NCBI GenBank assembly: GCA_963756525.1
Contig: CAVWNR010000001.1
Span: 1,054,001 to 1,118,000 of the forward strand
DNA: 64,000 nucleotides
Direction of reading: 5' to 3'
From: CAVWNR01 sp963756525
GTDB taxonomy: Bacteria > Actinomycetota > Actinomycetes > Mycobacteriales > Jatrophihabitantaceae
The number at the start of each line of letters is the position of its first letter. The stretch's first letter is position 1. The notes below the pieces were generated by a model. The model did not search any database, was not told the origin of the DNA, and saw only the letters and a program-made list of their open reading frames with translations. Shown here one piece after another: positions 7,766-16,516 of the stretch. The translations under genes were made by a program, and so were the position numbers.

Positions 7766-8548
7766 GTGAACGCCGCCTCGTGGGGTCTGCTCGTCGCAAC
7801 GTTTCTAGCCTGCTGCGTAGAGATGGTCGAGGCGACCACCATAGTCATGGCGATGGGCTTCACCCGCGGCTGGCGGTCGTCGCTGGCGGGCACCGGCGCG
7901 GCGCTGCTCGCACTCGCCGCGGTTACCGCCGCGTTCGGCTACGCGATCACCACCTGGCTGCCCGAGGCCTCGCTGCAGTTGGTGATCGGCACGCTATTGC
8001 TGATCTTCGGTCTGCAGTGGCTGCGCAAGGCGATCCTGCGCGCGTCCGGCCGCAAGGCGATTCACGACGAGGCCGCAATTTTCGAACGAGAGGCCGCCGC
8101 CGGTCTGACGGCTGGCGAATCCGCCGGCGCGTTCGACATGTTCTCCTTCCTCGTGTCGTTCAAGGGTGTCTTCCTCGAAGGGATGGAGGTCGTGTTCATC
8201 GTGATCACCTTCGGCCTCAACGCGCGCAACGTGCCGCTTGCCGCAGTCGGGGCCGCCGCCGCGGTGGTCGTCGTCCTCTCCGTCGCCGTCGCGGTGCGCA
8301 AGCCGCTGTCGATGGTCCCAGAGAACCTGCTGAAGTACGGCGTGGGGTTGATGCTGAGCGCATTCGGCACGTTCTGGGCCGTCGAGGGGATGGGCATATT
8401 CCATGCCGGGCGGCACAGCCTAGCCTGGCCGGGCGGCGATGCCGCGATTCTCGTCCTGCTGGCGGCCTGGTTCGTGCTCAGCCGGGCGTTCGTCGCCGCG
8501 CTGCGCACGCCGACGCCGACGCCGGCGGCCGAGCCGGTCGTCCGGTGA
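7766..8548 (+). CDS. COG4280-like polytopic membrane protein
   Basis: 260 residues from GTG 7766, preferred over ATG 7748 because GGGAG lies 7 bp upstream of the GTG and the product then begins directly before the first membrane helix. About seven hydrophobic helices are visible. Two carry acidic motifs: VEMVEATTIVMAMG in the first and LEGMEVVFIVITFG in the fourth. The E-x-x-E pairs resemble the REGxE motifs of FTR1-type iron permeases, which hints at cation transport but is not proof. A soluble loop (about residues 95-128) separates the halves. It overlaps the next small membrane gene by 4 bp (GTGA), so the two are probably one system. Confidence 0.7.
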   Translation: MNAASWGLLVATFLACCVEMVEATTIVMAMGFTRGWRSSLAGTGAALLALAAVTAAFGYAITTWLPEASLQLVIGTLLLIFGLQWLRKAILRASGRKAIHDEAAIFEREAAAGLTAGESAGAFDMFSFLVSFKGVFLEGMEVVFIVITFGLNARNVPLAAVGAAAAVVVVLSVAVAVRKPLSMVPENLLKYGVGLMLSAFGTFWAVEGMGIFHAGRHSLAWPGGDAAILVLLAAWFVLSRAFVAALRTPTPTPAAEPVVR

Positions 8549-8760
8549 AGCTCATCACGGCGTTCGGCCGATTCTGGTACGACTTCGTCATCGGCGACGA
8601 CCCGAAGATCGCGGCGGGAGTGGTCGTCGCGCTCGCTCTGGTCGGCGCCGCCCTCGCCGCCGGGCTCGGCGAGCACGCACTGACCGTGCTCGGTGGCGCG
8701 CTTTTGATGCTGGCATTCGCGGTCAGCCTCGTCATCGACGTCCGGCCGCGCAAGCGTTAG
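8545..8760 (+). CDS. small two-helix membrane protein
   Basis: 71 residues from GTG 8545, inside the stop of the upstream membrane protein. Two hydrophobic segments (VVVALALVGAALAAGL and VLGGALLMLAFAVSLVI) flank a short loop, after an amphipathic FGRFWYDFVIGDDPKIAAG start. Tight coupling suggests a partner subunit of the COG4280-like protein. Its 3' end overlaps the convergent paaK gene by 4 bp. Confidence 0.7.
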   Translation: MKLITAFGRFWYDFVIGDDPKIAAGVVVALALVGAALAAGLGEHALTVLGGALLMLAFAVSLVIDVRPRKR

Positions 8761-10064
8761 CGCACTTGACGGTTGTCGACCACCCGGCGCATCTTGCCCA
8801 GCGAACGTTCGATGCTGTCGGGCGGGACGACCTCGACCCTGACGCTCACCCCGATGTTGTTCTTGATCAGCTTCGCGACCGTCGCGCCGGCCTCCTGCGC
8901 CGCGGGCGCCGGCACGGAGGTTCGGTGCTCGACCCGAACGGTGAGCTCGTCGAGCCGGTTCCCGCGGCTCAGCACGCATTGGAAGTGTGGTGAGAGCTCC
9001 GGCGTCCGCAGCAGCAACTCCTCGATCTGCGTGGGGAAGAGGTTCACGCCGCGCAGGATGATCATGTCGTCGGAGCGCCCGGTGATCTTTTCCATCCGCC
9101 GCATGGTGCGCGCCGTTCCGGGCAGCAGCCGGGTGAGATCACGGGTGCGGTAGCGGACGACCGGCATCGCCTGCTTGGTCAGCGACGTGAAGACCAGCTC
9201 GCCCTGCTCACCGTCGGGGAGCACCTCCCCGGTGATCGGGTCGATCACCTCGGGGTAGAAGTGGTCCTCCCAGACGTGCAGGCCGTCCTTGGTCTCGACG
9301 CACTCGTTGGCGACACCGGGGCCCATCACCTCGGACAGGCCGTAGATGTCGACCGCGTGCATGTCGAGGGTCTGCTCCATCTCGGCGCGCATATCGTTCG
9401 TCCAGGGCTCGGCACCGAAGATCCCGATGGTGAGCGACGTCGACCGCGGGTCGACGCCCTGCCGGCGCATCTCGTCGACGATCGCGAGCATGTAGGACGG
9501 GGTGACCATGATGATGTCCGGGTCGAAGTCGCGGATCAGCATGACCTGCCGCTCGGTCATCCCGCCGGACACCGGGATCACCGTGCAGCCCAGCGCCTCG
9601 GCGCCGTAGTGCGCGCCGAGCCCGCCGGTGAACAGGCCGTAGCCGTAGGCGACATGCACCTTGTCGCCCGGGCGCCCCCCGCTCGCCCGGATCGAGCGGG
9701 CCATCACCGCCGACCAGGTGCGGATGTCGTCGGCGGTGTAGCCGACGACGGTCGGCCGCCCGGTCGTGCCGGACGAGGCGTGCAAGCGGCTGATCTGCTG
9801 CTGCGGCACGGCGAACATGCCGAACGGGTAGTTGTCGCGCAGGTCCTGCTTGGTGGTGAACGGGAACCTTGCCAGGTCGGCCAGGTCCTTGCAGTCGTCG
9901 GGGTGCACGCCCGCGGCGTCGAACGCCTTGCGGTAGTGGGCGACGTTGTCGTAGGCATGCCGCAGCGACCAGCGCAGCCGGTCGAGCTGCAGCGCCTGCA
10001 GCTCGTCGACCGACGCTCGCTCGATCGGCTCGAGATCTTCCGGACGGGGGGTGCGGTCCTGCAT
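8757..10064 (-). CDS. paaK: phenylacetate-CoA ligase
   Basis: 435 residues, the usual PaaK length. It activates phenylacetate with ATP and CoA to phenylacetyl-CoA, the entry step of the pathway. Motifs: the phosphate loop SSGTTGRPTVVGYT near residue 97, the adenylate-forming core IYGLSEVMGPGVANEC, and the C-terminal domain opening RYRTRDLTRLLPGTARTMRR with TGRSDDMIILRGVNLFP. The ATG has GAGGATG about 8 bp upstream. Last gene of the leftward paa unit, 20 bp after paaE, and 4 bp overlapping the convergent small membrane gene. Confidence 0.95.
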   Translation of the reverse strand: MQDRTPRPEDLEPIERASVDELQALQLDRLRWSLRHAYDNVAHYRKAFDAAGVHPDDCKDLADLARFPFTTKQDLRDNYPFGMFAVPQQQISRLHASSGTTGRPTVVGYTADDIRTWSAVMARSIRASGGRPGDKVHVAYGYGLFTGGLGAHYGAEALGCTVIPVSGGMTERQVMLIRDFDPDIIMVTPSYMLAIVDEMRRQGVDPRSTSLTIGIFGAEPWTNDMRAEMEQTLDMHAVDIYGLSEVMGPGVANECVETKDGLHVWEDHFYPEVIDPITGEVLPDGEQGELVFTSLTKQAMPVVRYRTRDLTRLLPGTARTMRRMEKITGRSDDMIILRGVNLFPTQIEELLLRTPELSPHFQCVLSRGNRLDELTVRVEHRTSVPAPAAQEAGATVAKLIKNNIGVSVRVEVVPPDSIERSLGKMRRVVDNRQVR

Positions 10065-10083
10065 GGGCTACATCCTCGTGCGG

Positions 10084-11154
10084 TCAGGCGTCGTAGTCGA
10101 CGGTGAGCTCGTCGGAGACGGGCAGTGACTGGCAGGTGAGCACGAATCCGGCGTCGAGTTCCTCCTGCTCCAGCGCGAAGTTGCGGCGCATCCGCACTTC
10201 GCCGGCGACCAGCTTGGCCCGGCAGGTTCCGCAGACGCCGCCCTTACAGGCGAACGGCAGGTCGGGACGGACTCGCTGCGCGCCGTCGAGTACCGGTGTG
10301 TTGCGCGGGATGGTCGTGGTGGTCGCGCGTCCGTCGAGGACGACCGTCACCTCGCTGCCACCCTCGACCACCGGCTCGTCGTGATGCGCCTGCTCTGGCG
10401 GGGTCTCCTCGACGTAGAACAGCTCGCGGTGGATGCGCTCGCGCGGCACGCCGAATTCGCTGAGCACCTCGATGGCGTCGGTCACCATGCCGAACGGGCC
10501 GCATAGCCACCAGTGGTCGACCGCGCAGACGTCGCACACCGCGGGCAGCAGCTCCCGCAGCTTCGCGGCGTCCATCCGCCCGGTGAACAGCTCGACCTCC
10601 TGCGACTCGCGGGAGAGCACGTGCACGAGCTGGACGCGGTCGGGGTGGGCGTCCTTGAGGTCGGCGACCTCGTCGGCGAACATGACCGAGTCGGTGCGCC
10701 GGTTGCCGTAGAGCAGTGTCGTGCTCGCGCCCGGACGGGCCAGCACCGACGCGGTGATCGAGAGCACCGGCGTGATCCCGGATCCGGCGGCGATCAGCAC
10801 GTGCCGGGCGGGTGCCTGCAGGTCGGGCGTGAACGTGCCAGTGGGCGGCTGCACCTCGATCCGATCGCCCGGCCGCACCTCGTGCACCAGCCAGCCCGAC
10901 ACCGTGCCACCGCTCACCTCGCGCACGCCGATCCGGGGTGCCGCGCCGGCGGGCGCGCAGATCGAGTAGGAGCGTCGCTCGTCACGGCCGTCCGCGGCCC
11001 GGCGGACGGTGAGCGACTGACCCGGCCGGAAGCGGAACACGTCGGCGAGCTCGTCGGGGACGTCGAACGTGATCGCCACGGCGTCGTCGCAGAGCCGGTC
11101 GACACGAGCCACGGTGAGCTCGTGGAATGCCGTCCGGGCGAGCGTCGCCGTCAT
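10084..11154 (-). CDS. paaE: phenylacetyl-CoA epoxidase reductase subunit PaaE
   Basis: 356 residues. The N-terminal FAD domain has RPGQSLTVRR and RRSYSIC; the NAD(P)H domain has LIAAGSGITPVLSI and DHWWLCGPFGMVTD; the C-terminal plant-type [2Fe-2S] ferredoxin domain has CKGGVCGTCRAKL with a distant fourth Cys in FVLTCQS. It passes electrons from NADPH to the PaaABCD oxygenase. A 106-bp gap without obvious features separates it from paaD; transcription is probably continuous. Confidence 0.95.
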   Translation of the reverse strand: MTATLARTAFHELTVARVDRLCDDAVAITFDVPDELADVFRFRPGQSLTVRRAADGRDERRSYSICAPAGAAPRIGVREVSGGTVSGWLVHEVRPGDRIEVQPPTGTFTPDLQAPARHVLIAAGSGITPVLSITASVLARPGASTTLLYGNRRTDSVMFADEVADLKDAHPDRVQLVHVLSRESQEVELFTGRMDAAKLRELLPAVCDVCAVDHWWLCGPFGMVTDAIEVLSEFGVPRERIHRELFYVEETPPEQAHHDEPVVEGGSEVTVVLDGRATTTTIPRNTPVLDGAQRVRPDLPFACKGGVCGTCRAKLVAGEVRMRRNFALEQEELDAGFVLTCQSLPVSDELTVDYDA

Positions 11155-11260
11155 GGGACGAGCCCTTGCGCATCTGGATCAGCTTTTCCCCGGATATGGC
11201 CGCTTCCGCGGCCGGCAACCGGCCCGGAGCGGGGAGAACGTGATCGACAGCGCTCCAGCA

Positions 11261-11761
11261 CTAGATCTCCTTGACGTACTCGAACGGCTCCGCGCAGGAC
11301 CGGCAGCGGAAGAGCGCCTTGCACGCCGTCGCGCCGAACGCCGAGGTCTGCGTGGTGTCCCGGGATCCGCAGTGCGGGCACTCGACGGCCGGGCGGAGCG
11401 CGCCGAGCGTCAGCGGCACCGGGCCGGTACGCCGCGGCGCCGGGTGGGGCGGGGCGACGCCGGCGGCTGCGAGCTTGCGCCGGCCCTCCTCGCTGATCCA
11501 GTCGCTCGACCAGGGCGGGCTGAGGACGGTGCGCACCTGGACGCCGTCGAAGCCGGCCGCGCCGAGCCGGCGAGTGAGGTCGTGGCGCATCTCGCGCAGC
11601 GCCGGGCATCCGCTGTAGGTCGGCGTGATCGAGACGACGATGCGCCCGTCGTCCACGCTGACATCGCGCAGGATGCCGAGGTCGGCCAGGGTGAGCATCG
11701 GCAGCTCCGGGTCGGGCACCGACTCGGCGACCTCGCGGGCGCTGGTAAGGGTGGCTACCAC
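11261..11761 (-). CDS. paaD: phenylacetyl-CoA epoxidase subunit PaaD
   Basis: 166 residues from GTG 11761, which overlaps the paaC stop by 7 bp; the open frame extends upstream inside paaC but homology begins here. The N-terminus is the MIP18/DUF59-type fold (VPDPELPMLTLADLGILRDV, ITPTYSGCPALREM). The C-terminus carries a zinc-ribbon-like CPHCGSRDT and FRCRSCAEPFEYVKEI. PaaD is needed for maturation of the epoxidase, probably its iron centre. The whole frame fits known PaaD size. Confidence 0.93.
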   Translation of the reverse strand: MVATLTSAREVAESVPDPELPMLTLADLGILRDVSVDDGRIVVSITPTYSGCPALREMRHDLTRRLGAAGFDGVQVRTVLSPPWSSDWISEEGRRKLAAAGVAPPHPAPRRTGPVPLTLGALRPAVECPHCGSRDTTQTSAFGATACKALFRCRSCAEPFEYVKEI

Positions 11762-12639
11762 GTCGCCCCCGGGTGGGCGCGTGCGACGCTCTGCAGTTCG
11801 GCCAGCAGGTAACCCATCGCCTCGGTGTGCACCCCGTCGCGGCCCAGCTTGCCGGAGACCCCGGCCAGTTCGGGCACATCCGGCCACTGCAGTGTCGCCG
11901 CCGCCAGCACGGTGGCGAGCACGTCGTCGAATTCCGCCCGCGACGTCGACGGCTCGATCGCGACGCCGCTCTCGGCGAGTCGCCCCTCGACGTCGGTGTT
12001 GCGGAACAGCTCGGGCGTCAGCGGCGCGACGGCGGCCAGGCCGGCGGCGACCCGCTCGCGGGAGTACGCGGTGCCGTCGCCGAGCCGGATCACCCACTGG
12101 GCCGCGTTGTCGCGATGGTAGGTGACCTCCTTGACGCCCTTGGCCGCGATCGCGGCGAGCACCGGATCGCGCGAGTCGGCCAGCTGCGCGAGCAGCGCCA
12201 GCCGCCAGGTGCTGAAGACGAGCAGGCGCGTGACCAGTGCGCCGAAGTCGGCGTCGGTAACCTCGACCAGCCGCACGTTGCGGAACTCCTGCTCGTCGCG
12301 GGCGAACGCGAACGTGTCTTCGTCGCGGTCGCTGCCGTCGGCCCGGCCCGCTCGGGTGTAGAGCATCCGGGCCTGGCCGAGCAGGTCGAGGCCGATGTTG
12401 GCCAGCGCCGTTTCCTCCTCCAGCTCGGGCGCGGCGGCCAGCCACTGCTGCAGCCGGTGCGACATGATCAGCGCGTCGTCGGCGAGCATCGCGCAGTACG
12501 CGGCGAGGTCGGCCCCGTCCACGCCATCGGGGATCGCGGTGTCGACGCCGGCGAGCGGGTCGTCGAAGCCGGTGCCGAAGGCCCAGCGGTGGTCGTCGAT
12601 GTCCTCGGTGATCGATTCGTATGCGGTGTCGAATCCCAT
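11755..12639 (-). CDS. paaC: phenylacetyl-CoA epoxidase structural subunit PaaC
   Basis: 294 residues with a ferritin-like helical fold: YCAMLADDALIMSHRLQQWL, then ANIGLDLLGQARMLYTRAG, then EQEFRNVRLVE and VKEVTYHRDNAAQWVIRLGD. PaaC pairs with the catalytic PaaA subunit as the non-catalytic scaffold. The gene overlaps paaD by 7 bp and follows paaB after 7 bp. Confidence 0.94.
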   Translation of the reverse strand: MGFDTAYESITEDIDDHRWAFGTGFDDPLAGVDTAIPDGVDGADLAAYCAMLADDALIMSHRLQQWLAAAPELEEETALANIGLDLLGQARMLYTRAGRADGSDRDEDTFAFARDEQEFRNVRLVEVTDADFGALVTRLLVFSTWRLALLAQLADSRDPVLAAIAAKGVKEVTYHRDNAAQWVIRLGDGTAYSRERVAAGLAAVAPLTPELFRNTDVEGRLAESGVAIEPSTSRAEFDDVLATVLAAATLQWPDVPELAGVSGKLGRDGVHTEAMGYLLAELQSVARAHPGATW

Positions 12640-12646
12640 GACGGCC

Positions 12647-13012
12647 TCAGATGTGCGGGACGGAGTCGGGGATCGCGTAGAAGGTCGGGTGCCGGTACAC
12701 CTTGTCGCCGCTCGGCGCGAAGAACGGGTCCTTCTCGTCCGGGCTGGACGCGGTGATGTCGGCGGTACGGACCACCCAGATGCTCACACCCTCGTTGCGT
12801 CGGGTGTAGAGGTCGCGGGCGTGCCGCAACGCCATCTGCGCGTCGGCGGCGTGTAGCGATCCGACGTGCACGTGGTTGAGCCCGCGCTTGCCGCGCAAGA
12901 AGACCTCGTAGAGCGGCAGATCAGCCTTGACCTCAATCGGCGTCGGCTCTACTGGCACGTCGCCCGTCGGCACCGCCCCGTGCCCGCCCTCGGCGGTGAA
13001 CTCAGTATTCAC
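12647..13012 (-). CDS. paaB: phenylacetyl-CoA epoxidase subunit PaaB
   Basis: 121 residues from GTG 13012 within the paaA stop (GTGA overlap). The core LPLYEVFLRGKRGLNHVHVG, then ADAQMALRHARDLYTRRNEG and VWVVR-type strand followed by DKVYRHPTFYAIP, is diagnostic of PaaB. The first 30 residues form a Pro/Gly/Glu-rich leader that is longer than in enteric PaaB. PaaB bridges PaaAC units in the oxygenase complex. Confidence 0.93.
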   Translation of the reverse strand: MNTEFTAEGGHGAVPTGDVPVEPTPIEVKADLPLYEVFLRGKRGLNHVHVGSLHAADAQMALRHARDLYTRRNEGVSIWVVRTADITASSPDEKDPFFAPSGDKVYRHPTFYAIPDSVPHI

Positions 13013-13971
13013 GTTCGCCCCGCATGCTTGGCTGCATGGGCCATGGCGGCTTCGCGGACCCAGGCGCCGTCCTCGTGGGCCCTGCGGCGGTTCGCGATGC
13101 GCTGGGCGTTGCACGGCCCGTTGCCGGCGAGGATCTGCTTGAACTCCGCCCAATCGATCGCGCCGAAGTCGTAATGCCCGCGTTCGGCGTGCCAGTGCAG
13201 CTCCGGGTCGGGCAGCGTGACGCCGAGCGCCTCGGCCTGCGGCACGGTCATGTCGACGAAGCGCTGCCGCAGCTCGTCATTGGTGTGCCGCTTGATCCCC
13301 CAGGCCATCGACTGCGCGGTATGTCCATGGGGCGAGGCTGCGTCTCCGGTGTCCGGCGGCCCGAACATCATCAGCGACGGCCACCACCACCGGTTCGTCG
13401 CGTCCTGCACCATCGCCCGCTGCGCCCCGGTTCCGCGCATCATCGTCAGCAACAGCTCGTAGCCCTGCCGCTGATGGAACGACTCCTCCTTGCAAATCCG
13501 GATCATCGCCCGGGCATACGGGCCGTACGACGAGCGGCACAGCGGCACCTGGTTGCAGATCGCCGCCCCGTCGACCAGCCAGCCGATGACGCCGACGTCG
13601 GCGAAGCTCAGCGTCGGGTAGTTGAAGATCGACGAGTACTTCTGGGTGCGGTCGATCAGCCGGCTGGTGAGATCGGCGCGGTCGGCGCCGAGCGTCTCGG
13701 CCGCCGAGTAGAGGTACATGCCGTGCCCCGCCTCGTCCTGCACCTTCGCGAGCAGAATCGCCTTGCGCCGCAGCGACGGCGCCCGGGTGACCCAGTTCCC
13801 CTCGGGCTGCATGCCGATGATCTCCGAGTGCGCGTGCTGGGCGATCTGGCGGATCATCGTCTTGCGGTAACCGTCGGGCATCCAGTCACGCGGCTCGATG
13901 CGGCGGTCGTGCTCGATCGTCTCGTCGAAGTGGCGCGCGAGCTCGTCCGCGTCGGGCAGCACATCGGTCAT
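13009..13971 (-). CDS. paaA: phenylacetyl-CoA epoxidase catalytic subunit PaaA
   Basis: 320 residues. The di-iron ligands sit in ferritin-like helices: AKVQDEAGHGMYLYSAAE (ExxH type) and ICKEESFHQRQGYELLL (E-E-x-x-H). AAA..YGPYARAMIR and the C-terminal DWAEFKQILAGNGPCNAQR also match PaaA. It inserts one oxygen atom into the ring of phenylacetyl-CoA to give the 1,2-epoxide. ATG 13971 has AAGGAG about 8 bp upstream. First gene of the ABCDE-K run, directly behind a PaaR-like box. Confidence 0.95.
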   Translation of the reverse strand: MTDVLPDADELARHFDETIEHDRRIEPRDWMPDGYRKTMIRQIAQHAHSEIIGMQPEGNWVTRAPSLRRKAILLAKVQDEAGHGMYLYSAAETLGADRADLTSRLIDRTQKYSSIFNYPTLSFADVGVIGWLVDGAAICNQVPLCRSSYGPYARAMIRICKEESFHQRQGYELLLTMMRGTGAQRAMVQDATNRWWWPSLMMFGPPDTGDAASPHGHTAQSMAWGIKRHTNDELRQRFVDMTVPQAEALGVTLPDPELHWHAERGHYDFGAIDWAEFKQILAGNGPCNAQRIANRRRAHEDGAWVREAAMAHAAKHAGRT

Positions 13972-13982
13972 CTACACGTCTC

Positions 13983-14004
13983 CTTTACCGACCGCTTGGT
14001 CAGT
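13983..14004 (-). promoter_or_regulatory. PaaR-like operator upstream of paaA
   Basis: ACCGACCGCTTGGTCAGT (13987-14004) fits the actinobacterial PaaR core ACCGNNCGNNCGGTNAGT as I recall it from Corynebacterium, with one change (T for C in the right half). It lies 11-33 bp before paaA and touches the paaZ stop codon, so the catabolic run can be controlled separately from paaZ. Confidence 0.7.
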
Positions 14005-16043
14005 TAATTCGATTCTGCGACAAGCGGCCACTGCTTGGCAACCATCGTCAACACGTCGTAGACGGCGACGGTGGCGCCGTCCTGGTTGGTGACCTGCGCA
14101 TCCCAGCGGACCTCGCCGTCCTCACCCGCGCGTGGGCTGATCTGCTCGCAGGTCAGCGTCACGGTCAGCTCGTCGCCCGGGTAGACCGGTGTCAGGAAGC
14201 GGAGGTTGTCGACGCCGTAGTTGGCCAGCACCGGGCCGGGTTCGGGGTCGACGAACAGGCCGGCGGCGAAGGAGACGATCAGGTAGCCGTGGGCGACGCG
14301 CCCGTCGAAGAACGGGTTGGCCCGCGCGGCCTCCTCGTCCATGTGGGCGTAGAAGGTGTCCCCGGTGAACTCGGCGAAGTGCTCGATGTCCTCGATCGTG
14401 ACCCGGCGCGGCCCCGCGACGACAGTGTCGCCCACGCGTAGCTCGGCCAGCGACTTGCGGAACGGGTGCACGCCCTCGGTGCGTGGCGCGCCGGCGACCC
14501 AGCGACCGGTGACCGCCCCGAGCATGCGCGGGCTGGCCTGCACGGCCGTGCGCTGCATGTGGTGCAGCACACCGCGGATGCCGCCCATCTCCTCGCCGCC
14601 GCCGGCTCGCCCTGGACCGCCATGCAGCAGCATCGGCAGCGGCGAGCCGTGCCCCGTCGACTCCGCCGCGTCGTCGCGGTCGAGCACGAGCAGCCGGCCG
14701 TGCCAAGGGGCGAGGCCGATCACGACGTCTCTCGCGAAGTCGGCGTCGGCGGTGACGACCGAGCCGGCAAGGCTGCCCAGGCCGCGAGCCGCGAGCTCGA
14801 TCACGTCAGCGGTGTCGCGGTAACTCATGATCGTGCTGACCGGGCCGAACGCCTCGACCTCGTGCGGCTCGGCCCGACCGGGGTCGTCGCAGCGAACAAG
14901 CAGCGGCGAGATGAACGCGCCCCGCTCGGCGTCGGCGCCGACCACCTCGACCCGCTCCGGGTCGCCGAAGACGAGCCGCCCTGCCGACAGCAGCGCCTTG
15001 AGCGAGCGGCGTACCTCCTCCCGCTGTTCCAGGCTGGCCAGGGCGCCCATCCGCACCGACTCCTCCGCAGGGTTGCCGACGACCACGCGGGCCAGCCGCT
15101 CGCGCACGGCGTCAGTGACCTGATCCGCGAGCTCGGCCGGGACGAGCGCGCGCCGGATCGCGGTGCACTTCTGCCCCGCCTTGACCGTCATCTCGGTGAC
15201 GAGCTGCTTCACGTACAGGTCGAACTCCGGCGTGCCCGGCACGGCGTCCGGGCCGAGGACCGAGCAGTTCAGCGAGTCCGCCTCCGCGTTGAACCGCACC
15301 GACCGGCCCACGACGCTCGGGTGAGCGCGCAGCTTGCGCGCCGTGGACGCCGAGCCGGTGAAGGCGACGAGGTCCTGTTCGCCGAGGTGATCGAGCAGGT
15401 CACCGGCGCTGCCGCAGACCACCTGCACTGAGCCGTCCGGCAGCAGGCCCGACTCCACGATCAGCTCGGCCAGCCGGGCGGTGAGGTAAGCGGTCTGGCT
15501 GGCCGGCTTGACCAGCGACGGCACCCCGGCCAGGAACGCGGGCGCCAGCTTCTCCAGCGGACCCCACACCGGGAAGTTGAATGCATTGATCTGCACCGCG
15601 ACGCCGTGCAGTGACGTGAGGATGTGCTGGCCGACGAACTGGCCGCCCTTGCCGAGCAGCTCGACCGCCCCTTCGACGTACACGGTGTCGTTGGGCAGCT
15701 CGCGCCTGGCTTTGCTCGCGTAGCTCAGCAGCACGCCGATGCCGCCGTCGACGTCGAACTTCGCATCGCCGAGCGTCGCCCCGGTGCGCGCGGAGAGCGC
15801 GTAGAGCTCGCCGCGGTGCTCGCGCAGGTGAAGGCCTAGCGACTTCAGCTGCGCGGCTCGCTCGTGGAACGTCAGCTGGCGAAGCGCCGGAGCGCCGACC
15901 GAGCGCCCGTACTCCAACGCGGCGCGCATGTCGATGCCCTCGGACGACACGCGGTCGACCTCCTCGCCGGTCACCGCATCGAACACCGGCTGCCCTTCGC
16001 CGCTCGGCGTCGTCCAAGACCCGTTCACGTAGCTGCGCAGCAT
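14004..16043 (-). CDS. paaZ: bifunctional oxepin-CoA hydrolase / semialdehyde dehydrogenase PaaZ
   Basis: 679 residues, the full two-domain length. The N-terminal aldehyde dehydrogenase domain shows INAFNFPVWGPLEKLAPAFL, FTGSASTARKL, KAGQKCTAIRRALVP with the catalytic Cys, and the late Glu region. The C-terminal MaoC-like hot-dog hydratase domain shows DTFYAHMDEEAARANPFFDG and VAHGYLIVSFAAGLFVD. It opens the oxepin-CoA ring and oxidises the resulting aldehyde. ATG 16043 has GAGGAG about 8 bp upstream. Divergent from paaI across a 59-bp gap holding a second PaaR-like box. Confidence 0.95.
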   Translation of the reverse strand: MLRSYVNGSWTTPSGEGQPVFDAVTGEEVDRVSSEGIDMRAALEYGRSVGAPALRQLTFHERAAQLKSLGLHLREHRGELYALSARTGATLGDAKFDVDGGIGVLLSYASKARRELPNDTVYVEGAVELLGKGGQFVGQHILTSLHGVAVQINAFNFPVWGPLEKLAPAFLAGVPSLVKPASQTAYLTARLAELIVESGLLPDGSVQVVCGSAGDLLDHLGEQDLVAFTGSASTARKLRAHPSVVGRSVRFNAEADSLNCSVLGPDAVPGTPEFDLYVKQLVTEMTVKAGQKCTAIRRALVPAELADQVTDAVRERLARVVVGNPAEESVRMGALASLEQREEVRRSLKALLSAGRLVFGDPERVEVVGADAERGAFISPLLVRCDDPGRAEPHEVEAFGPVSTIMSYRDTADVIELAARGLGSLAGSVVTADADFARDVVIGLAPWHGRLLVLDRDDAAESTGHGSPLPMLLHGGPGRAGGGEEMGGIRGVLHHMQRTAVQASPRMLGAVTGRWVAGAPRTEGVHPFRKSLAELRVGDTVVAGPRRVTIEDIEHFAEFTGDTFYAHMDEEAARANPFFDGRVAHGYLIVSFAAGLFVDPEPGPVLANYGVDNLRFLTPVYPGDELTVTLTCEQISPRAGEDGEVRWDAQVTNQDGATVAVYDVLTMVAKQWPLVAESN

Positions 16044-16068
16044 CGTCGACTCCTCGCGCGTCCGACTT

Positions 16069-16090
16069 CCCGACCGGTCGTTCGGTAGGT
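16069..16090. promoter_or_regulatory. PaaR-like operator in the paaZ/paaI divergent promoter
   Basis: ACCGGTCGTTCGGTAGGT (16073-16090) keeps the full ACCGNNCGNNCGGT core. It lies 13 bp before paaI and 26 bp before paaZ. A TAGGTT -10-like hexamer (16086-16091) for the rightward promoter overlaps it, so bound repressor would block paaI-paaR and probably paaZ. The usual ligand of PaaR is phenylacetyl-CoA. Confidence 0.7.
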
Positions 16091-16102
16091 TATCGTGCCG
16101 GC

Positions 16103-16516
16103 ATGCCCGCTGACCAGACCGTCGATGACCCGGTCGCGGTGATGATGGCCGCAGATGCGGCCTCCCGTGCTCTCGGTATCGAGCTTCTTGACTACGGCGC
16201 GGGGCGGGCCACGGCGCGGATGCGGGTGCGCCGCGACATGGTCAATGGGCACGACATCGCGCACGGCGGGCTGGTGTTCAGCCTGGCCGACACCGCCTTT
16301 GCCTGTGCCTGCAACAGCTTCGGCCCGGTCACCGTCGCCGCCGCGGCCGAGATCGTCTTCGTCGCGCCGGCCCGCCTCGGGGACGAGCTGGTGGCCGAGG
16401 CCGTGCTGCGTACCGCGTTCGGCCGCAGCGGCATCTACGACGTGACGGTCCGGTGCGGTGAGCGGGTGATCGCCGAGTTCCGCGGCCGCAGCCAGACCAC
16501 TCGGGACACGCAATGA
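16103..16516 (+). CDS. paaI: phenylacetic acid degradation thioesterase PaaI
   Basis: 137 residues of hot-dog fold. The active-site region is VNGHDIAHGGLVFSLADTAFA with the N-G-H and HGG motifs typical of PaaI. The C-terminal strands GRSGIYDVTVRCGERVIAEF complete the fold. It hydrolyses stalled ring-hydroxylated CoA intermediates and frees CoA. The start lies 13 bp after the PaaR-like box; the message may be leaderless or nearly so. It overlaps paaR by 4 bp. Confidence 0.93.
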   Translation: MPADQTVDDPVAVMMAADAASRALGIELLDYGAGRATARMRVRRDMVNGHDIAHGGLVFSLADTAFACACNSFGPVTVAAAAEIVFVAPARLGDELVAEAVLRTAFGRSGIYDVTVRCGERVIAEFRGRSQTTRDTQ

